From: JANWVO01 sp964458495
GTDB lineage: Bacteria; Acidobacteriota; Terriglobia; Bryobacterales; Bryobacteraceae
Length of the DNA stretch: 64,000 bases
Assembly (NCBI GenBank): GCA_964458495.1
Contig: CAYWJB010000008.1
Location: forward strand, 62,001-126,000
Direction: 5' to 3'
This document shows positions 22,108-31,129 of the stretch, piece after piece (the stretch's first letter is position 1; the number at the start of each line of letters is the position of its first letter). The position numbers and the translations under genes are program-made. The notes beneath the pieces were generated by a model. It was not told the origin of the DNA, made no database searches, and was given only the letters and a program-made list of their open reading frames with translations.

Positions 22108-23395
22108 CCCGTTGGACCTCCAGTTCCAGGGCGCAATAGGCGTCGAACGGCTCGAGCACGGCTTCCCAGCCTCCCGCCTCGCGTCGGAGCGCAGACGGGC
22201 GGCGTTCGGCGCCGGGGAGTTCGATCCAGGCGGATTTCACGGGCTGCCAGGTTTGCACGGCGGCGTCGTGGGCCGCGCCATAGCGGCTGTAGTTGAGCAG
22301 ATGCACGAGCAGGCGGCGGCGATCCGGCGACTCGGCGGGCCAGGCGAGGATCGAGCCGGGGTTGAAGAGGCGGATGACGTCGTGGCGGCGGCTCATGAGG
22401 AGATGCACGTCCTGCGCCAGCAGGTAGGGGTCTTCCCAGCCGGAACGGCTCAGCGCGACGCGGCCCTTGCCGCAGCGGTGAACTTCAAAGCGCGGGTGCG
22501 CGGCGGGGCGGGGATCGAGGTCTCGAAGGCCGCCACGCGCAGAAGCGAGGCAGACGAGCAGCCCGCCGCGCGCGGCGAGCCTCTGGAGGGGTTCGAGGAC
22601 AGGCGGCGTGAGCGGCTGCTGATCGACATAGAGGGCCGCGGCCATACCGCGAAGGTGCGCGTCTTCGAGGCGCGGCGCGAGGACCGCCTGCCAGGGAAGG
22701 TTGCGGCGCGCCGAGAGGTTCAGAAACTCCGTTGCCGGATAGAGGTTCGGGCCGGCGAAATCGGAGACGACGAGCAGGCGCGCGCAGGTGGGCCAGGCTT
22801 GCCAGGCGGTGTGGCGTTGCCACCAGGATTCCGCGCTACAGACCCTGCGCCACCATGCGAGTGCGGAGTTGTTGGCGGCGGCAAGCCCGGCGGCGATGGC
22901 GGGCGGAAGCGAGAGAGCGCGGGCGGCGCCGTGAGCACGCGCTTCCATTTGTGCGAAGGCGGAAAGGCCGGCATCGACGGGTGCTGCGTCCTGCGGGGGG
23001 TCGGAGCGGATCCAGATGCGGCTGGAAGGGGCGAGGCTGCGGGCCAAGCGGAGCAGCCAGCCGTTGGAGTCGAGCCAGGGAAGCCCGGTGGGACCAGCTT
23101 CGGCGGAATCCGCCGCGCTGGCAGCGCCGAGGGATGGCCAGGCGGCGTCGCCAATGAGGATGGGATCGCCGGGGGCGCGCCAGTCGATTTCCGCCTGCTT
23201 GCGCCACGCGGGACGTTCGAGCAGGGTAAAGCGCGGCGCGGCGGCTGCGGCAATCTCCGGCGGCGCGCCTTCAGGAAAGACAAGGACGCGGAAGGGAGAA
23301 TCTTCGAGCAGCGACAGCGGCGCAGGATTCTGCCAGGCCTGCGGCCACTCAAGCAGGGCGGGAGAGGCGGCGGACCCCATGGGGAACACCATCAT
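22097..23395 (-). CDS. Uncharacterised 432-residue protein coupled to the DUF362 gene
   Basis: Family not recognised. It has no clear signal peptide or membrane helix, and is rich in Ala, Arg and Trp. LARLLVV-type strands followed by an alternating alpha/beta pattern (ARLLVVSDFAGPNLYP; GLLVCLASARGGL; HDVIRLFNPGSILAWPAESP) resemble the glutamine-amidotransferase-like domain of some glycosidases, and the end (EPFDAYCALELEV) looks like a terminal beta sandwich of a sugar-processing protein. ATGs at 23395, 23392 and 23380 are all possible starts. It overlaps the DUF362 gene by 11 bp. A link to surface glycan processing is a guess. Confidence 0.7.
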   Translation of the reverse strand: MMVFPMGSAASPALLEWPQAWQNPAPLSLLEDSPFRVLVFPEGAPPEIAAAAAPRFTLLERPAWRKQAEIDWRAPGDPILIGDAAWPSLGAASAADSAEAGPTGLPWLDSNGWLLRLARSLAPSSRIWIRSDPPQDAAPVDAGLSAFAQMEARAHGAARALSLPPAIAAGLAAANNSALAWWRRVCSAESWWQRHTAWQAWPTCARLLVVSDFAGPNLYPATEFLNLSARRNLPWQAVLAPRLEDAHLRGMAAALYVDQQPLTPPVLEPLQRLAARGGLLVCLASARGGLRDLDPRPAAHPRFEVHRCGKGRVALSRSGWEDPYLLAQDVHLLMSRRHDVIRLFNPGSILAWPAESPDRRRLLVHLLNYSRYGAAHDAAVQTWQPVKSAWIELPGAERRPSALRREAGGWEAVLEPFDAYCALELEVQRDAA

Positions 23396-23423
23396 ACATG
23401 GGCTCCGCGGGCGGCGAGAACCG

Positions 23424-24458
23424 CTACTTCTTCTGGAAGCCGGGCGCGAGCGAGAGGGCGAGGTAGTTGATGACCTGCGACTCGTTGCGGCAGGCGTCGA
23501 GGTAGGCGTTGCGGAGGAGCTGTTCCTTGCGCGTGCGGAGGGTTTCGCGGATGTTCTGCTGGACGCGCGGATCGTTGAGCTCGCGCTGGCCGGCCTCTTC
23601 GCGGGCGATGAGCTTGAGGATCTGCCAGCCGCCCTGGGTGCGCAGAGGAGGCGAGATCTGGCCGGGGACGAGGTTCATGATGACGCGGCGGGTATCGGCG
23701 TCGGCCTGCTGAAGGGCGGATTCCGGGATGAAGCCCATGTCGCCGCCGTTGGGGGCGCTTTGGGAGTCTTCGCTGAAAGCTTGCGCGACCTTGGCGAAGT
23801 CCTCGCCCTGCTTGAGGCGGGCCTCGATCATCTGGATCTTCTTGCGGGCCTGGTCCTCGGTGAGGGCCTTGGAGCCGGAGAGGTTGCGGACTTCGGGCGA
23901 GGGGCCGGCGGTGACGACGATGCGGGCGATGTGGTAGTTGGTCTCGGGGAAGCGGAACATCGCCTTGTTGGAGTTGTAAAACTCGGCGACGTCCTTGTCG
24001 GAGATGACGATCTGGTTGCCGATCTCGCGGTTGAGGAGCTTCTCGATGGAGAGGGAGCGGCGGATCTGGCTCTTGAGTTCCTCGAGGGTCATGCCCTGGG
24101 CGTCGAGCTGCTTCTGGAACTCTTCCTGCGTGTAGGGGGCCTTGATTTCGTTGAGGCGGGCGTCGACGTCCTCGTCGCGGGCCAGGAGGGAGAGCTTTTC
24201 GGCGCGCTGGAGGAGGATCTCCTCGTCGATCATGGCGCGGAGAAGCTCAAGTTTCTGGAAGAGGATCTGATCCGGGGTGGCGCCCTCCTGCTGCTGGGGG
24301 AACTGGCGTTTGTACTGCTTGTCGAGATCGGCGTAGGTGATGGCGCGGCCGTTGACGGTGGCGGCAACGTTTGGCGGCACTGCCTTCTTGCAGCCGGCCA
24401 GCGCCCCGGCCAGCGCAGCCGCAACCAGCAGCGGAGCGGAGCAACGCGGGAGGATCAT
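23424..24458 (-). CDS. Lipoprotein peptidyl-prolyl isomerase (SurA/PrsA-type parvulin)
   Basis: A 344-residue periplasmic or outer-membrane-facing foldase. The signal ends in the lipobox LAGALAGC with Cys23. A SurA-N-like helical domain (about 35-170, starting VAATVNGRAITYADLDKQY) precedes a parvulin domain (about 175-290) with HIARIVVT, FAKVAQAFSEDSQSAPNGGD, MGFIPESALQQ and GQISPPLRTQGGWQILKL, the last two being characteristic. It probably assists folding of exported or outer-membrane proteins. It is the first gene of a stretch with the 432-residue and DUF362 genes, 28 bp upstream of them. Confidence 0.93.
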   Translation of the reverse strand: MILPRCSAPLLVAAALAGALAGCKKAVPPNVAATVNGRAITYADLDKQYKRQFPQQQEGATPDQILFQKLELLRAMIDEEILLQRAEKLSLLARDEDVDARLNEIKAPYTQEEFQKQLDAQGMTLEELKSQIRRSLSIEKLLNREIGNQIVISDKDVAEFYNSNKAMFRFPETNYHIARIVVTAGPSPEVRNLSGSKALTEDQARKKIQMIEARLKQGEDFAKVAQAFSEDSQSAPNGGDMGFIPESALQQADADTRRVIMNLVPGQISPPLRTQGGWQILKLIAREEAGQRELNDPRVQQNIRETLRTRKEQLLRNAYLDACRNESQVINYLALSLAPGFQKK

Positions 24459-24559
24459 AGGTTCGCCTTATTGTATCGAACGGCGAAGAAGGCTCAAAGA
24501 CAGCGGGGCGCTCGCCCCGGCCAGGCGCAAAGCCGCCGGGGCGGCGCCGACTGTCGCCG

Positions 24560-24596
24560 GGCGCCGGCGCGGCTGTGCGGGCAGCCGCGCGGCGCC
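24560..24596 (-). terminator. Long GC hairpin downstream of fabD
   Basis: Arms of 16 and 15 nt pair with a single bulged G around a 6-nt loop, 19 bp past the fabD stop on the minus strand. There is no T-run. It probably separates fabD from the PPIase gene; 24459-24559 has no other feature. Confidence 0.4.
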
Positions 24597-24614
24597 GGGC
24601 GAAAACCGGGATGC

Positions 24615-25547
24615 TCAGGAGAGGAGTTCGCGGACCTTGTCGAGGTCGGCGGGTTCGCCGAACTTCGCCGTTCGGATCCGAGGCGCGATCTGCCGGAGGA
24701 GGCCGCAGAGGACGGCGCCCGCGCCCACCTCCACGGCGCGGGTGCAGCCGAGTTCGGCGAGCTTCAGCACGGATTCGGTCCAGCGGACCGCGCCGGAGAC
24801 CTGGAGGCACAGTCCCTCTCGCGCCTCTTGCCCTGCCGTGACGACGCGCGCGGCGACGTTGTTTACGAGCGGGATGGCGAGATCGGCGAAAGGCGTGGCG
24901 TCCAGATCGGTCTTCAGGCGCTGCTGCGCCGGCAACATGAGCGGGCAATGGAAGGGTGCGCTGACCGGGAGGGGAACCACGCGCTTGGCGCCGGCGGCCT
25001 TGAGCGCATCTCCGGCGCGAGCGACGGCGCCCGCGTGGCCGGCGATGACGATCTGATCGGGGGAATTGAAATTGGCCGCGGCGACGATTTCGCCCTGGGC
25101 GGCTTCGGCGAGGATCTGCTCGAGGCGGTCCATGGGGGGCTTGAGCACGGCGGCCATTGCGCCAACGCCCGGGGGGACGGCCTCCTGCATGTAGCGGCCG
25201 CGCAAGCGAACCAGACGGACGGCGTCGCGGAACTGAAGCGAGCCGGCGGCGACCAGAGCCGAGTATTCGCCGAGACTGTGGCCCGCCACCCACGCCGGGC
25301 GAAAGCCCTCCTGTTCCAGGACGCGAAGGGCGGCGATGGAGACGGTGAGCAGGGCGGGCTGGGTGTTTTCGGTGAGGCGGAGTTGATCCTCCGGCCCTTC
25401 GAAGCAAAGGCGGGAGATGGGGAAGCCGAGCGCGTCGTCGGCTTCTTCGAAGACGCGCCGCGATGCTTCGAAGGCCTCGGCGAGCGCCTTTCCCATGCCG
25501 GGCGCCTGCGAGCCCTGTCCGGGGAACAGAAACGCGATATCGGACAT
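24615..25547 (-). CDS. fabD: Malonyl-CoA:ACP transacylase
   Basis: Loads malonyl groups onto acyl carrier protein for fatty acid synthesis. The 310-residue protein starts MSDIAFLFPGQGSQAPGM; the catalytic serine is in the elbow GHSLGEYSALVAAG, the malonate-binding Arg in RLRGRYMQEAVP, and the second catalytic residue is His in SAPFHCPLM. The ATG at 25547 is chosen because AAGG is 5 nt upstream and the family's N-terminus begins there; an ATG at 25559 would add four residues. No other fab genes are adjacent. It is divergent from the RND pump. Confidence 0.95.
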   Translation of the reverse strand: MSDIAFLFPGQGSQAPGMGKALAEAFEASRRVFEEADDALGFPISRLCFEGPEDQLRLTENTQPALLTVSIAALRVLEQEGFRPAWVAGHSLGEYSALVAAGSLQFRDAVRLVRLRGRYMQEAVPPGVGAMAAVLKPPMDRLEQILAEAAQGEIVAAANFNSPDQIVIAGHAGAVARAGDALKAAGAKRVVPLPVSAPFHCPLMLPAQQRLKTDLDATPFADLAIPLVNNVAARVVTAGQEAREGLCLQVSGAVRWTESVLKLAELGCTRAVEVGAGAVLCGLLRQIAPRIRTAKFGEPADLDKVRELLS

Positions 25548-25602
25548 AGAAACCTTCATTTTCGCACAGGGTTGGCGGGAGGCGAGGAAACGCGGGGGGC
25601 GC

Positions 25603-25615
25603 GAAAGTAACTTTC
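25603..25615. promoter_or_regulatory. Palindromic operator candidate GAAAGT-A-ACTTTC
   Basis: A perfect 6-bp inverted repeat with a 1-nt centre, AT-rich against a very GC-rich background, in the 112-bp divergent gap between fabD and the RND pump. A -10-like CATAAA lies at 25634-25639. The position is what a repressor of the pump would need; no regulator gene is adjacent. Confidence 0.4.
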
Positions 25616-25659
25616 CGCCCTTCGCGCGGCATCATAAACAGGCAGGAGCCCAACCACCC

Positions 25660-28600
25660 GTGCGTCTCACCGAGATCTGCGTTCAACGCCCTGTCTTCGC
25701 CTTCATGCTGATCCTGTTTCTGGCGGTGATGGGGCTGTTCAGCTTCTTCGATCTGGGCGTGGACCTGTTCCCGAGGACCGATCCGGCGACCGTGTACATC
25801 AATACGCGGCTGCCGGGCGCCAGCCCCGAGGAGATGGTCTCGCAGGTGGTGATGCCGCTGGAGGAGGCGGTGAGCGCGATCAGCGGCATCGATGAGCTGC
25901 GGGCGATGGTGACGGAAGGGTCGAGCAACCTGATCGTCACTTTCACGCTGGACAAGGACATCTCCGAGGCGGTGGAGGAGGTGCGCGAGAAGGCGGCAGG
26001 CGCGGTGCGGCGGATGCCGCCGAACGTGCTGCCGCCGGTGGTGCGCAAGGCGGACCCGGATTCCGACCCGGTCGTGATGCTGGCGCTGAGCGGCCAGGCG
26101 AGCGTGCGCGAGCTGACAGAAGTGGCGGACAAGATCGTGCGGCGCGGGCTGGAGACGGTGGACGGGGTGGCGTCTGTGAACATCGCCGGCGGGCGGAAGA
26201 GGCAGATCAACGTCCTGCTCGACATCAACAAGCTGAACGGGTACAACCTGACGGCGCAGGACGTGGAGCGGGCGGTGCGGTCGGAGAACGTGGAGGCGCC
26301 GGGCGGGAGGATCATCCGCGGGCCGCAGGAGGTGGGGGTGCGGACGATGGGGCGGGTGGAGGAGGTGGAGCAGTTCAACAACATTATCATCAAGAACGTG
26401 AACGGGGTGCCGATCCGGGTGCGCGATGTGGGCTTCGTCGAGGACGGCATGGCGGAGCGGCGCTCGTTCGCCTACTACCAGGGGCAGCCGGCAGTGCTCA
26501 TGGATGTCACGCGGCAGACGGGCACGAACACGGTGAAGGTGGTGGACGAGGTGGTCGCGAAGGTGGACGACATCAACCGGCAGCTGCCGGCGGGGCTGAA
26601 GGTAAGCGTGGTGAAGGAGACGGCCACCTACATCAAGAACTCGGTCCACAGCCTGGAGGAGCACCTGGTGCTGGGCTCGCTGTTTGCGTCGCTGATCATC
26701 TGGTTTTTCATCCGGGACTTCCGCACGGTGCTGATCAGCTCGGTGGCGATTCCGACGTCGATCATCACGACGTTTTCCATCATGCGCTACCTGGACTACA
26801 CGCTGAACTCGATGACGCTGCTGGCGCTGACGCTGGCGGTGGGGATCGTGATCGACGACGCGATCATCGTGCTTGAGAACATCTACCGCTACCTGGAAAG
26901 CTACGAAGGGATCGACCCGAAGCGGGCAGCGATCGACGCGACGAAGGAGATTTCGCTGGCCGTGCTGGCGACGACGCTGTCACTGGTGATCATTTTCGTG
27001 CCGATCGCGTTCCTGAGCGGATATGCGAAGAGGTACCTGAACCAGTTCGGCTGGACGATGTCGTTCTCGATCCTGGTGTCGATGCTGGTGGCGTTCACGC
27101 TGACGCCGACGCTGAGCGCGCGGGTATTGAAGCTGAAGAGCAAGAAGAAGGAGGAGCTGGGGCACGGGCACAAGCAACAGCCCTGGGAGCGGGCTTATCT
27201 GCGGGTGCTGGGATGGGCGCTGGACCACCGGCTGGCGATTGTCGCCATCTGTCTGGCGACGTTCGGGTCGACGTTTGTGCTGGGGCGGTTCATCGGGCGG
27301 GACTGGATGCCGCAGGAGGACCAGAGCGAGCTGGGGATTTCGATGGAGATGCCGGAAGGCTCTTCGCTGGAAGCGACCGAGCGGGTGGCGCTGGAGATTG
27401 CCAACAAAGTGGCGAAGGTGCCCGGGGTAACGACGGTGGTGCCGGCGAGCGCGGGCTTTATCGACCGGGTGACGATGGCGCGGTTCACTGTGCTGCTGGT
27501 TCCGCCGAACCAGCGCGGTCCTCTGAATGAGACGGCGCAGCAGATCCGCGCGATTCTGCGGGAATATTCGTATGCGAGGCCGGCGGTGACATTCCCGAAC
27601 GTGCTGGGCGGGCGGGACACGTTCGCGCCGATCCGGGCGTCGCTGATGGGGCCGGATTTCGAGCAGCTGGTGCCCCTGGCGCGCGAACTGCTGGAGCGGC
27701 TGCTGAAGCAGCCGGAGCTGGCCGACATGCGGGCGAACCTGAACTTCAGCAACCCCGAGTTGCAGGTGCAGATCGACCGGCAGCTGGCCAGCGACCTGGG
27801 CGTGCGGGTGGCGGACGTGGCCAGCGCGGTGCGGCTGCTGATGTCGGGAGAGGACGAGATCACGACGTACAAGGAATTGGGCGAGCAGTATCCGGTGACA
27901 ATGCGGCTGTTGCCGGAGCAGCGTGACGATCCGGAGGTGCTGAGCCGGCTGCTGGTGCCGTCGGCGAAGCTGGGGCTGATCCGGCTGGATTCGATCGCGA
28001 AGCTGGAGCGGGGGGTGGGACCGTCGCGGATCGACCGGGTGGGGCGGCAGTACGCGATTTCGTTCTACGGAAATCCCGCGCCGGGCCACACGCTGGCGGA
28101 CGCGGCGGCGGCAGTGAACCGCGTGCTGGCAGAGATGGACCTGCCGGTGGGGGTGCGGCTGGCATTCAGCGGGCAGGTGAAGATCCTCGAGGAGACCACG
28201 GCGAACATGGTGCTGGCCATCGGGCTGGCGTCGATTTTCATGTACATGGTGCTGGCGGCGCAGTTCGAGAGCCTGGTGCATCCGTTCATCATTCTGCTGA
28301 CGCTGCCGCTGTCGGTGCCGTTTGCGCTGATCAGCCTGCTGGCGACGGGGCGTTCGCTCAACCTGTTCAGCGCGCTGGGGATCCTGCTGCTGCTGGGGAT
28401 TGTGAAGAAGAACGGGATCTTGCAGGTGGACTACATGAACCGTCTGCTGGAGACGGGCAAGCCGCTGCGGCAGGCGATCCTGGAGGCGAACCAGGTGAGG
28501 TTGCGGCCGATTCTGATGACGACGTTTTCGATCATTGCCGGGCTGGTGCCGACGGCGGTAGCGATCGGGACGGGGGCGGCGACGCGGTCGGCGATTGCGG

Positions 28601-28743
28601 TGACGATCATCGGCGGGCAGCTATTATGCCTGCTGCTGACGCTGCTGGTGGTGCCGGTGTCCTACTCGTATGTGGAGGACGTGCGGGCCTGGCTGGCGCG
28701 GCGGCGGACGGCGCATGCGGCGGCGCCGGCGGCCGGGGATTGA
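25660..28743 (+). CDS. RND efflux pump, HAE1 (AcrB/MexB-like) family
   Basis: Inner-membrane proton-driven exporter of hydrophobic compounds, 1,027 residues with the usual 12 helices in two halves and two large periplasmic loops. Family marks: LTEICVQRPVFAFMLILF at the N-terminus, the helix 4 proton relay GIVIDDAIIVLENIYR with two Asp, and GIVKKNGILQVDYMNRLL in the second half. The GTG at 25660 follows AGGAG and starts at the conserved residues; the longer frame to 25417 lies antisense to fabD. No periplasmic adaptor or outer-membrane channel gene is next to it, unlike most HAE1 pumps, so partners must be encoded elsewhere. Confidence 0.93.
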   Translation: MRLTEICVQRPVFAFMLILFLAVMGLFSFFDLGVDLFPRTDPATVYINTRLPGASPEEMVSQVVMPLEEAVSAISGIDELRAMVTEGSSNLIVTFTLDKDISEAVEEVREKAAGAVRRMPPNVLPPVVRKADPDSDPVVMLALSGQASVRELTEVADKIVRRGLETVDGVASVNIAGGRKRQINVLLDINKLNGYNLTAQDVERAVRSENVEAPGGRIIRGPQEVGVRTMGRVEEVEQFNNIIIKNVNGVPIRVRDVGFVEDGMAERRSFAYYQGQPAVLMDVTRQTGTNTVKVVDEVVAKVDDINRQLPAGLKVSVVKETATYIKNSVHSLEEHLVLGSLFASLIIWFFIRDFRTVLISSVAIPTSIITTFSIMRYLDYTLNSMTLLALTLAVGIVIDDAIIVLENIYRYLESYEGIDPKRAAIDATKEISLAVLATTLSLVIIFVPIAFLSGYAKRYLNQFGWTMSFSILVSMLVAFTLTPTLSARVLKLKSKKKEELGHGHKQQPWERAYLRVLGWALDHRLAIVAICLATFGSTFVLGRFIGRDWMPQEDQSELGISMEMPEGSSLEATERVALEIANKVAKVPGVTTVVPASAGFIDRVTMARFTVLLVPPNQRGPLNETAQQIRAILREYSYARPAVTFPNVLGGRDTFAPIRASLMGPDFEQLVPLARELLERLLKQPELADMRANLNFSNPELQVQIDRQLASDLGVRVADVASAVRLLMSGEDEITTYKELGEQYPVTMRLLPEQRDDPEVLSRLLVPSAKLGLIRLDSIAKLERGVGPSRIDRVGRQYAISFYGNPAPGHTLADAAAAVNRVLAEMDLPVGVRLAFSGQVKILEETTANMVLAIGLASIFMYMVLAAQFESLVHPFIILLTLPLSVPFALISLLATGRSLNLFSALGILLLLGIVKKNGILQVDYMNRLLETGKPLRQAILEANQVRLRPILMTTFSIIAGLVPTAVAIGTGAATRSAIAVTIIGGQLLCLLLTLLVVPVSYSYVEDVRAWLARRRTAHAAAPAAGD

Positions 28744-28776
28744 TCTTTGGGCCGGACCGTGATTAGCTGGAAACAG

Positions 28777-28983
28777 ATGGCGAAGAAGACAAAGCGCCCC
28801 GGGAACATCCGTCCGCGGGCGGCGCGCGTGGAGAGCGCGAAGCCGGAGCGGAAGAGGAAGGGGTGCGTGGTGTGCGGATCGGAAGTGGCGCCGTTCTCGG
28901 ACGAGAACCTGTGCTGGGTATGCCGGCGGCTGAAGATCAGCGCGTGGCGGGAGATGGACTCGCAGGCGATGATGCAGGAGTAG
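28777..28983 (+). CDS. Small basic zinc-ribbon protein
   Basis: A 68-residue protein: a Lys/Arg-rich N-terminus (KKTKRPGNIRPRAARVESAK) followed by a four-cysteine knuckle pair, CVVCG and CWVC, 16 residues apart, which should bind one zinc ion. Not assigned to a named family; possibly a nucleic-acid-binding or ribosome-associated protein. The ATG at 28777 is used; a TTG at 28747 would add 10 residues. It begins 33 bp after the pump stop and may be co-transcribed with it. Confidence 0.6.
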   Translation: MAKKTKRPGNIRPRAARVESAKPERKRKGCVVCGSEVAPFSDENLCWVCRRLKISAWREMDSQAMMQE

Positions 28984-29009
28984 GCGCCGCAGCGCCGGGG
29001 CGGGGTTGC

Positions 29010-29015
29010 GATAAT
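29010..29015 (+). promoter_or_regulatory. -10-like GATAAT upstream of the FAH-family gene
   Basis: GATAAT lies 40 bp before the ATG at 29056 and is followed by AGCGGCG, the same block that follows the -10 at 9173. A GGAGG-type ribosome-binding site and the inverted repeat GGCGCC-GGA-GGCGCC lie between it and the gene. Confidence 0.35.
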
Positions 29016-29055
29016 AGCGGCGGAGGGGGGCGCCGGAGGCGCCCGTGAATCCCAT

Positions 29056-29910
29056 ATGAAGCTGGCGATGTATCAGACCCCCGGGGGGACGGCTGCGCCC
29101 GGGCTGGTCCGCGGCGGGCGGATCTTCAGCCTTCAGCCGGCGGGGTTCGGATCGGTGCAGGAGATTATCGCGTCGGCGCCGGCGTCGCTGGACCGGATCC
29201 GGCGGCACCTGGAGGCAACGCCCGACCCGGGGCTCGCCCTGGAGCAGGCGGTGCTGCTGGCGCCGGTGGCGCGCCCGCCGAAGATCCTGTGCGCCGGGTT
29301 GAACTACCGCGACCATGCGGCGGAGGCGAAGATGGAAATTCCCTCCGTTCCGACGATATTCAGCAAGTATTCGAATACAATTATCGGCCCCGGAGCGCCA
29401 GTGGTTCTGCCGAAAAACTCGCAAAAACCGGATTATGAGGCGGAGCTGGCGTTTGTGATCGGGCGGGGCGGGCGGCATATTCCGGCGGGCGGGTGGCGGG
29501 AGCATGTGTTCGGTTACATGTGCTTCAACGACGTGAGCGCGCGGGATTTCCAGCTGGCGACGTCGCAGTGGCTGATGGGCAAGACGTTCGACGGGTTCGC
29601 GCCGACGGGCCCGTGGATCACGACGGCGGACGAGATCGGGGACCCCCATGCGCTTTCCATCGAGCTGATCCTGAACGGGGAGCGGATGCAGGCATCGAAT
29701 ACGGGAGAAATGATCTTCAAAATCCCGGAATTGATTGCTTTTATTTCGAGCGTGTTGACGCTGGAGCCGGGCGATCTTGTGGCCACCGGGACCCCGGCGG
29801 GCGTAGGTTTTTCGAAGAAGCCTCCCCGCTGGCTGCGGCCCGGAGACGAGATGGCGGTGCGCATCGAGGGGCTGGGCGAGCTGCGCAACCCGGTGGTGGC
29901 GGAAGCGTGA
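29056..29910 (+). CDS. Fumarylacetoacetate hydrolase (FAH) family protein
   Basis: A 284-residue metal-dependent hydrolase, isomerase or decarboxylase of 2-oxo acids, in the acylpyruvase/HpcE-like branch. The FAH core is about residues 75-282: LCAGLNYRDHAAEAKMEIP, the metal-binding Glu and Asp in DYEAELAFVIGRGGRHI, FNDVSARDFQ, KTFDGFAPTGPWI and ATGTPAGVGFSKKPP. The first 70 residues form the small N-terminal domain. Its stop overlaps the aminotransferase start as GTGA, so both are translated together. The substrate is not predictable; degradation of aromatic or sugar-derived keto acids is typical. Confidence 0.93.
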   Translation: MKLAMYQTPGGTAAPGLVRGGRIFSLQPAGFGSVQEIIASAPASLDRIRRHLEATPDPGLALEQAVLLAPVARPPKILCAGLNYRDHAAEAKMEIPSVPTIFSKYSNTIIGPGAPVVLPKNSQKPDYEAELAFVIGRGGRHIPAGGWREHVFGYMCFNDVSARDFQLATSQWLMGKTFDGFAPTGPWITTADEIGDPHALSIELILNGERMQASNTGEMIFKIPELIAFISSVLTLEPGDLVATGTPAGVGFSKKPPRWLRPGDEMAVRIEGLGELRNPVVAEA

Positions 29911-31085
29911 CGGGGTTCTCTTCGCGCACTCCGCACACGTTTCAACCGAACCGGCTGTGGGAGCGGGCGCAGGAGCTTCGGCGGGGCGGGGCCAAACTGA
30001 TTGACCTGACGTTGTCGAACCCGACGCAGGCGGGGATCGACTACCCGGAGGAGGAGATCCTGGCGGCCCTGGCGGACGAGCGGGCATTGCTCTACGAACC
30101 CGGGCCGAAGGGCCACATGGAGGCCCGGCTGGCCATTGCGGCGTGGCACAGGCGGCACGGCGCGGCGCCGGATGCAGACAACCTGGTGCTGACGTCCAGC
30201 ACCAGCGAGGCTTACTCGTGGCTGTTCAAGCTGCTGTGCGAGCCGGGCGACGCTGTGATGACGCCGCGGCCTTCCTACCCTCTCTTCGAGTGCCTGGCGC
30301 AACTGGAAGGGGTGCGCGCCGTGCAGTATCCGCTGCCGGAGGACAAGGGGTGGCGGCTGGACATCGCGGAACTGGAAGCGCGCCTTGACCCGCGCGCCCG
30401 GGCTGTGGTGATCGTGAACCCGAACAACCCGACGGGAACCTACCTGCGAGCGCAGGAATGGAGGGAATTGCAGGACCTGGCCGGCGCGCGCGGGCTGGCG
30501 GTGATCGTGGACGAAGTGTTTTACGACTATGAATGGCGGGGCGGGACGCCGCGCGTGTCGTCGCTGGCGGGTCCGCACCGGGCGCTGACGTTCACGCTGA
30601 GCGGCTTGTCGAAGACGGCGGGTCTGCCGCAGATGAAGCTGGGCTGGATTCATGCGGGCGGGCCGGAGGGGCTGCGCCGTGAGGCGCTGGAGCGGCTGGA
30701 GTGGATCGCCGACGCCTATCTGCCCGCCTCCGCGCCGGTGCAACTGGCGGCGCCGCGCTGGCTGGAGCTGGCGGGCGCGCTGCAGAGCAAGATCCTGTGG
30801 CAGGTTCTGGACAACTGGGCGGAACTGGCAGCGCTGACGCAGCAGGCGCCGGCGTGGCGGGCGAGAGAGCCGGAGGGCGGGTGGACGGCGCTGCTGGAGG
30901 CGCCCCGGATCTGCAGCGAAGAGGAGTGGGCGCTGCGGCTGCTGGAAGAGGCGCAGGTACTGGTGCAACCGGGCTACTTCTACGACTTCGAGCGGGAGGC
31001 GTTTCTGGCGGTGAGCCTGCTGCCGCCGCAGGGGGAGTTTCGCCGGGCGGTGCGAAGGATGTTGCAGGTAATCAGACCTGATTGA
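29907..31085 (+). CDS. Pyridoxal-phosphate aminotransferase, class I/II fold
   Basis: A 392-residue fold-type I aminotransferase acting on an amino acid and a keto acid. Landmarks are LTLSNPTQAGIDYPEEEI near the N-terminus, the SSTSEAYSWLFKLLC cofactor-phosphate region, VNPNNPTGTYL (conserved Asn), IVDEVFYDYEW (Asp that binds the pyridine nitrogen), and SGLSKTAGLPQMKLGW with the Schiff-base lysine. GTG 29907 overlaps the FAH-family stop as GTGA, and GCGGAAG precedes it. The coupling suggests that both enzymes act on one small-molecule pathway. Substrate unknown. Confidence 0.92.
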   Translation: MTGFSSRTPHTFQPNRLWERAQELRRGGAKLIDLTLSNPTQAGIDYPEEEILAALADERALLYEPGPKGHMEARLAIAAWHRRHGAAPDADNLVLTSSTSEAYSWLFKLLCEPGDAVMTPRPSYPLFECLAQLEGVRAVQYPLPEDKGWRLDIAELEARLDPRARAVVIVNPNNPTGTYLRAQEWRELQDLAGARGLAVIVDEVFYDYEWRGGTPRVSSLAGPHRALTFTLSGLSKTAGLPQMKLGWIHAGGPEGLRREALERLEWIADAYLPASAPVQLAAPRWLELAGALQSKILWQVLDNWAELAALTQQAPAWRAREPEGGWTALLEAPRICSEEEWALRLLEEAQVLVQPGYFYDFEREAFLAVSLLPPQGEFRRAVRRMLQVIRPD

Positions 31086-31129
31086 CTTATAACGGGCCGG
31101 GCCGCTAGACTGCTGGTCAGGAGATCGCC

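Noticed and set aside
24560..24596. Classic Rho-independent terminator
   Set aside because: The stem is strong but no T-run follows on either strand; kept only as a terminator-like hairpin.
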